Assembly: GCA_028749205.1 (NCBI GenBank)
Contig: JAQULR010000007.1
Coordinates: 21,377 to 73,013, forward strand
Direction of reading: 5' to 3'
Length of the DNA: 51,637 nucleotides
DNA from: Acidobacteriota bacterium
GTDB lineage: Bacteria; Acidobacteriota; Aminicenantia; Aminicenantales; Saccharicenantaceae
The notes below the pieces were generated by a model that saw only the letters and a program-made list of their open reading frames with translations, was not told the DNA's origin and did not search any database. Positions 50,764-51,637 of this stretch are shown here, one piece after another (within the stretch, counting starts at the first letter, position 1; each line of letters starts with the position of its first letter). The translations under genes and the position numbers were made by a program.

Positions 50764-51067
50764 AACCGATAAAATCATTCTTTTAACCTTTTCTTTTCTC
50801 TCTCACCTCCTTGTTATAAATTTTATCGCTATTATAAATTTTTTAAATAAATAGGCGTAGCCTCTTAGATTTAGGCAATAATATCAAAAAATCCTCTTCC
50901 ATCTTTACCTTTATTAATAGCAATAATCGTGCCAAATTTAAGCTTAGGCTAACCTATTTATTATTAGCAAGTTACTATTAGCCCTGTTCTTTCTGATACG
51001 AAGAATTGAATAATTATCCAAAATATTGAATTGCTTAATTAATAAATAACATAATTAAAGCAAAAAA
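50764..51067. other. AT-rich intergenic region upstream of the TonB receptor
   Basis: About 300 bp of strongly AT-rich DNA with many TTTAT/ATAAA tracts. The receptor promoter must lie here, but several -10-like hexamers compete and I could not choose one. No gene is seen. Confidence 0.5.
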
Positions 51068-51142
51068 TGGTGGGCGATAGAGGATTTGAACCTCTGACTT
51101 CTACCGTGTGAAGGTAGCACTCTGCCCCTGAGTTAATCGCCC
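51068..51142 (-). tRNA. tRNA-Val(CAC)
   Basis: The 75-nt minus-strand gene has a 7-bp acceptor stem (GGGCGAT/ATCGCCC), discriminator A and an encoded CCA end. The anticodon arm is CTACC-TTCACAC-GGTAG with anticodon CAC (reads GTG, valine). The T arm is AGAGG-TTCAAAT-CCTCT. All arms pair. Confidence 0.95.
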
Positions 51143-51162
51143 TAAAGAATTAATCTCTAATA

Positions 51163-51190
51163 ATTCTATCGATTTTCTAACACCTGTCAA
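51163..51190 (-). promoter_or_regulatory. Promoter of the tRNA-Val gene
   Basis: On the minus strand TTGACA (51190-51185), 16 bp and TAGAAT (51168-51163), about 20 bases before the mature 5' end. Confidence 0.75.
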
Positions 51191-51520
51191 CCTGCATTAT
51201 TTATAACCTAATAAATAATCAACAGAAAAAATCTAAGCAAAAAAGGAGAATCTGGGATATGATAGACTCTTCAGACGTATCAGAAAGCCCTGAGTGTTAG
51301 GGACTAAAATAGATGGCAAATTCTGCGAAGCTTTCAGTGAAAAGTTGTGTCCTCTTCAATTTCAATAAAAGATCTTACGGGCATTATTATAGCCTAATTA
51401 TAGCCTATAGGGCCCAATTAAAATCGGTTTATGCTCCTTTATTTCTCTTTATCAGAGAAAACTCGAGAAATGTTCAGTTTTGTGAACACGAGACGCTAGC
51501 TGGCGGTTTTGAAAATCTAT
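51191..51520. other. Spacer between tRNA-Val and the zinc-ribbon gene
   Basis: A 79-codon frame (51313-51552) lacks an SD, has no recognisable composition and runs across the promoter at 51521-51549, so it is not called. A 13-codon frame at 51259 has AAAGGAG nearby but no other support. I see nothing else. Confidence 0.5.
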
Positions 51521-51549
51521 TTGACAAGGGACTTTTTAAGTTCTATAAA
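51521..51549 (+). promoter_or_regulatory. Promoter of the zinc-ribbon gene
   Basis: TTGACA (51521-51526), 17 bp and TATAAA (51544-51549). The predicted start is about ten bases before ATG 51568. Confidence 0.75.
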
Positions 51550-51567
51550 TGAAATAGCGACAATAAG

Positions 51568-51637
51568 ATGGCTATAAAGCGCTGCCCGTACTGCCGAGCT
51601 TTGATAAGTGATGAGGACCAGTATTGCAAAAATTGTG
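51568..51637 (+). CDS. N-terminal fragment of a zinc-ribbon protein
   Basis: The frame begins MAIKRCPYCRALISDEDQYC and runs off the right edge after 23 codons. Two C-x2-C pairs (CPYC and CKNC) spaced by 13 residues form a zinc-ribbon of the kind found at the N-terminus of many bacterial membrane or regulatory proteins. A strong promoter lies directly upstream. The rest of the protein is outside the window, so the function cannot be given. Confidence 0.75.
   Translation, partial: MAIKRCPYCRALISDEDQYCKNC

Noticed and set aside
51313-51552. 79-codon open frame on the plus strand
   Set aside because: No SD, no recognisable protein features, and it runs across a near-consensus promoter (51521-51549) for the next gene.

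Overview
The window looks like a chromosomal segment of a Gram-negative, saccharolytic and proteolytic anaerobe. My best guess is Candidatus Aminicenantes (OP8) or a related Acidobacteriota-like lineage. I infer this from the gene types: Oar-like TonB-dependent receptors with an N-terminal carboxypeptidase-regulatory domain and no SusD partner, CBM9/DUF5916 outer-membrane proteins, GWxTD/TPR proteins, a sortilin/BNR-repeat protein, an S46 peptidase, and an oxygen-sensitive glycyl radical enzyme. No mobile element, CRISPR array, rRNA or phage gene was seen. Several start codons were moved downstream of the longest open frame because a Shine-Dalgarno (SD) sequence, a signal peptide or a promoter places them there.

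Layout. 1-227 is the tail of a TPR protein resembling the C-terminus of the GWxTD protein at 41459. 318-3590 is a two-gene operon: a glycyl-radical activase and an enzyme with the full residue set of trans-4-hydroxy-L-proline dehydratase (HypD). Next come an MscS-type channel, an ornithine-cyclodeaminase/mu-crystallin family enzyme and an exported S46 dipeptidyl peptidase with a DPP11-like specificity arginine (to 8316). 8611-12746 holds small exported or basic proteins and a CBM9/DUF5916 protein. 13090-17691 (minus) is an L-arabinose catabolic cluster: AraB, AraD, a fucose-isomerase-like sugar isomerase and an amidohydrolase remnant. A control region with two identical LacI-type palindromes 42 bp apart separates it from a divergent TonB receptor (18044-21055). 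21516-31525 (plus) encodes a sortilin/BNR protein, two GH127 beta-L-arabinofuranosidase lipoproteins and a GH51 alpha-L-arabinofuranosidase. 31535-38788 has an exported nitroreductase, GTP-dependent PEP carboxykinase, LacI and GntR regulators and a second DUF5916 protein. 38940-41276 has a deleted flavodoxin remnant, a small hypothetical protein and the primary sigma factor. 41459-47012 holds a GWxTD/TPR protein, a second TPR protein and a sulfatase-fold/TPR membrane protein. A large TonB receptor (minus), tRNA-Val(CAC) and the start of a zinc-ribbon gene close the window.

How it may work together. Two GH127 enzymes plus GH51 would release L-arabinose from arabinofuranosides. AraB, the isomerase and AraD would carry it to D-xylulose-5-phosphate, and the LacI/operator pair would sense the sugar. 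GH127 substrates are best known from hydroxyproline-linked arabinan of plant extensins, and the same window encodes a hydroxyproline dehydratase and an exported dipeptidyl peptidase. The most interesting hypothesis is therefore that this neighbourhood supports use of both halves of hydroxyproline-rich glycoproteins. The two halves lie about 10-20 kb apart in separate transcription units, so this is inference.
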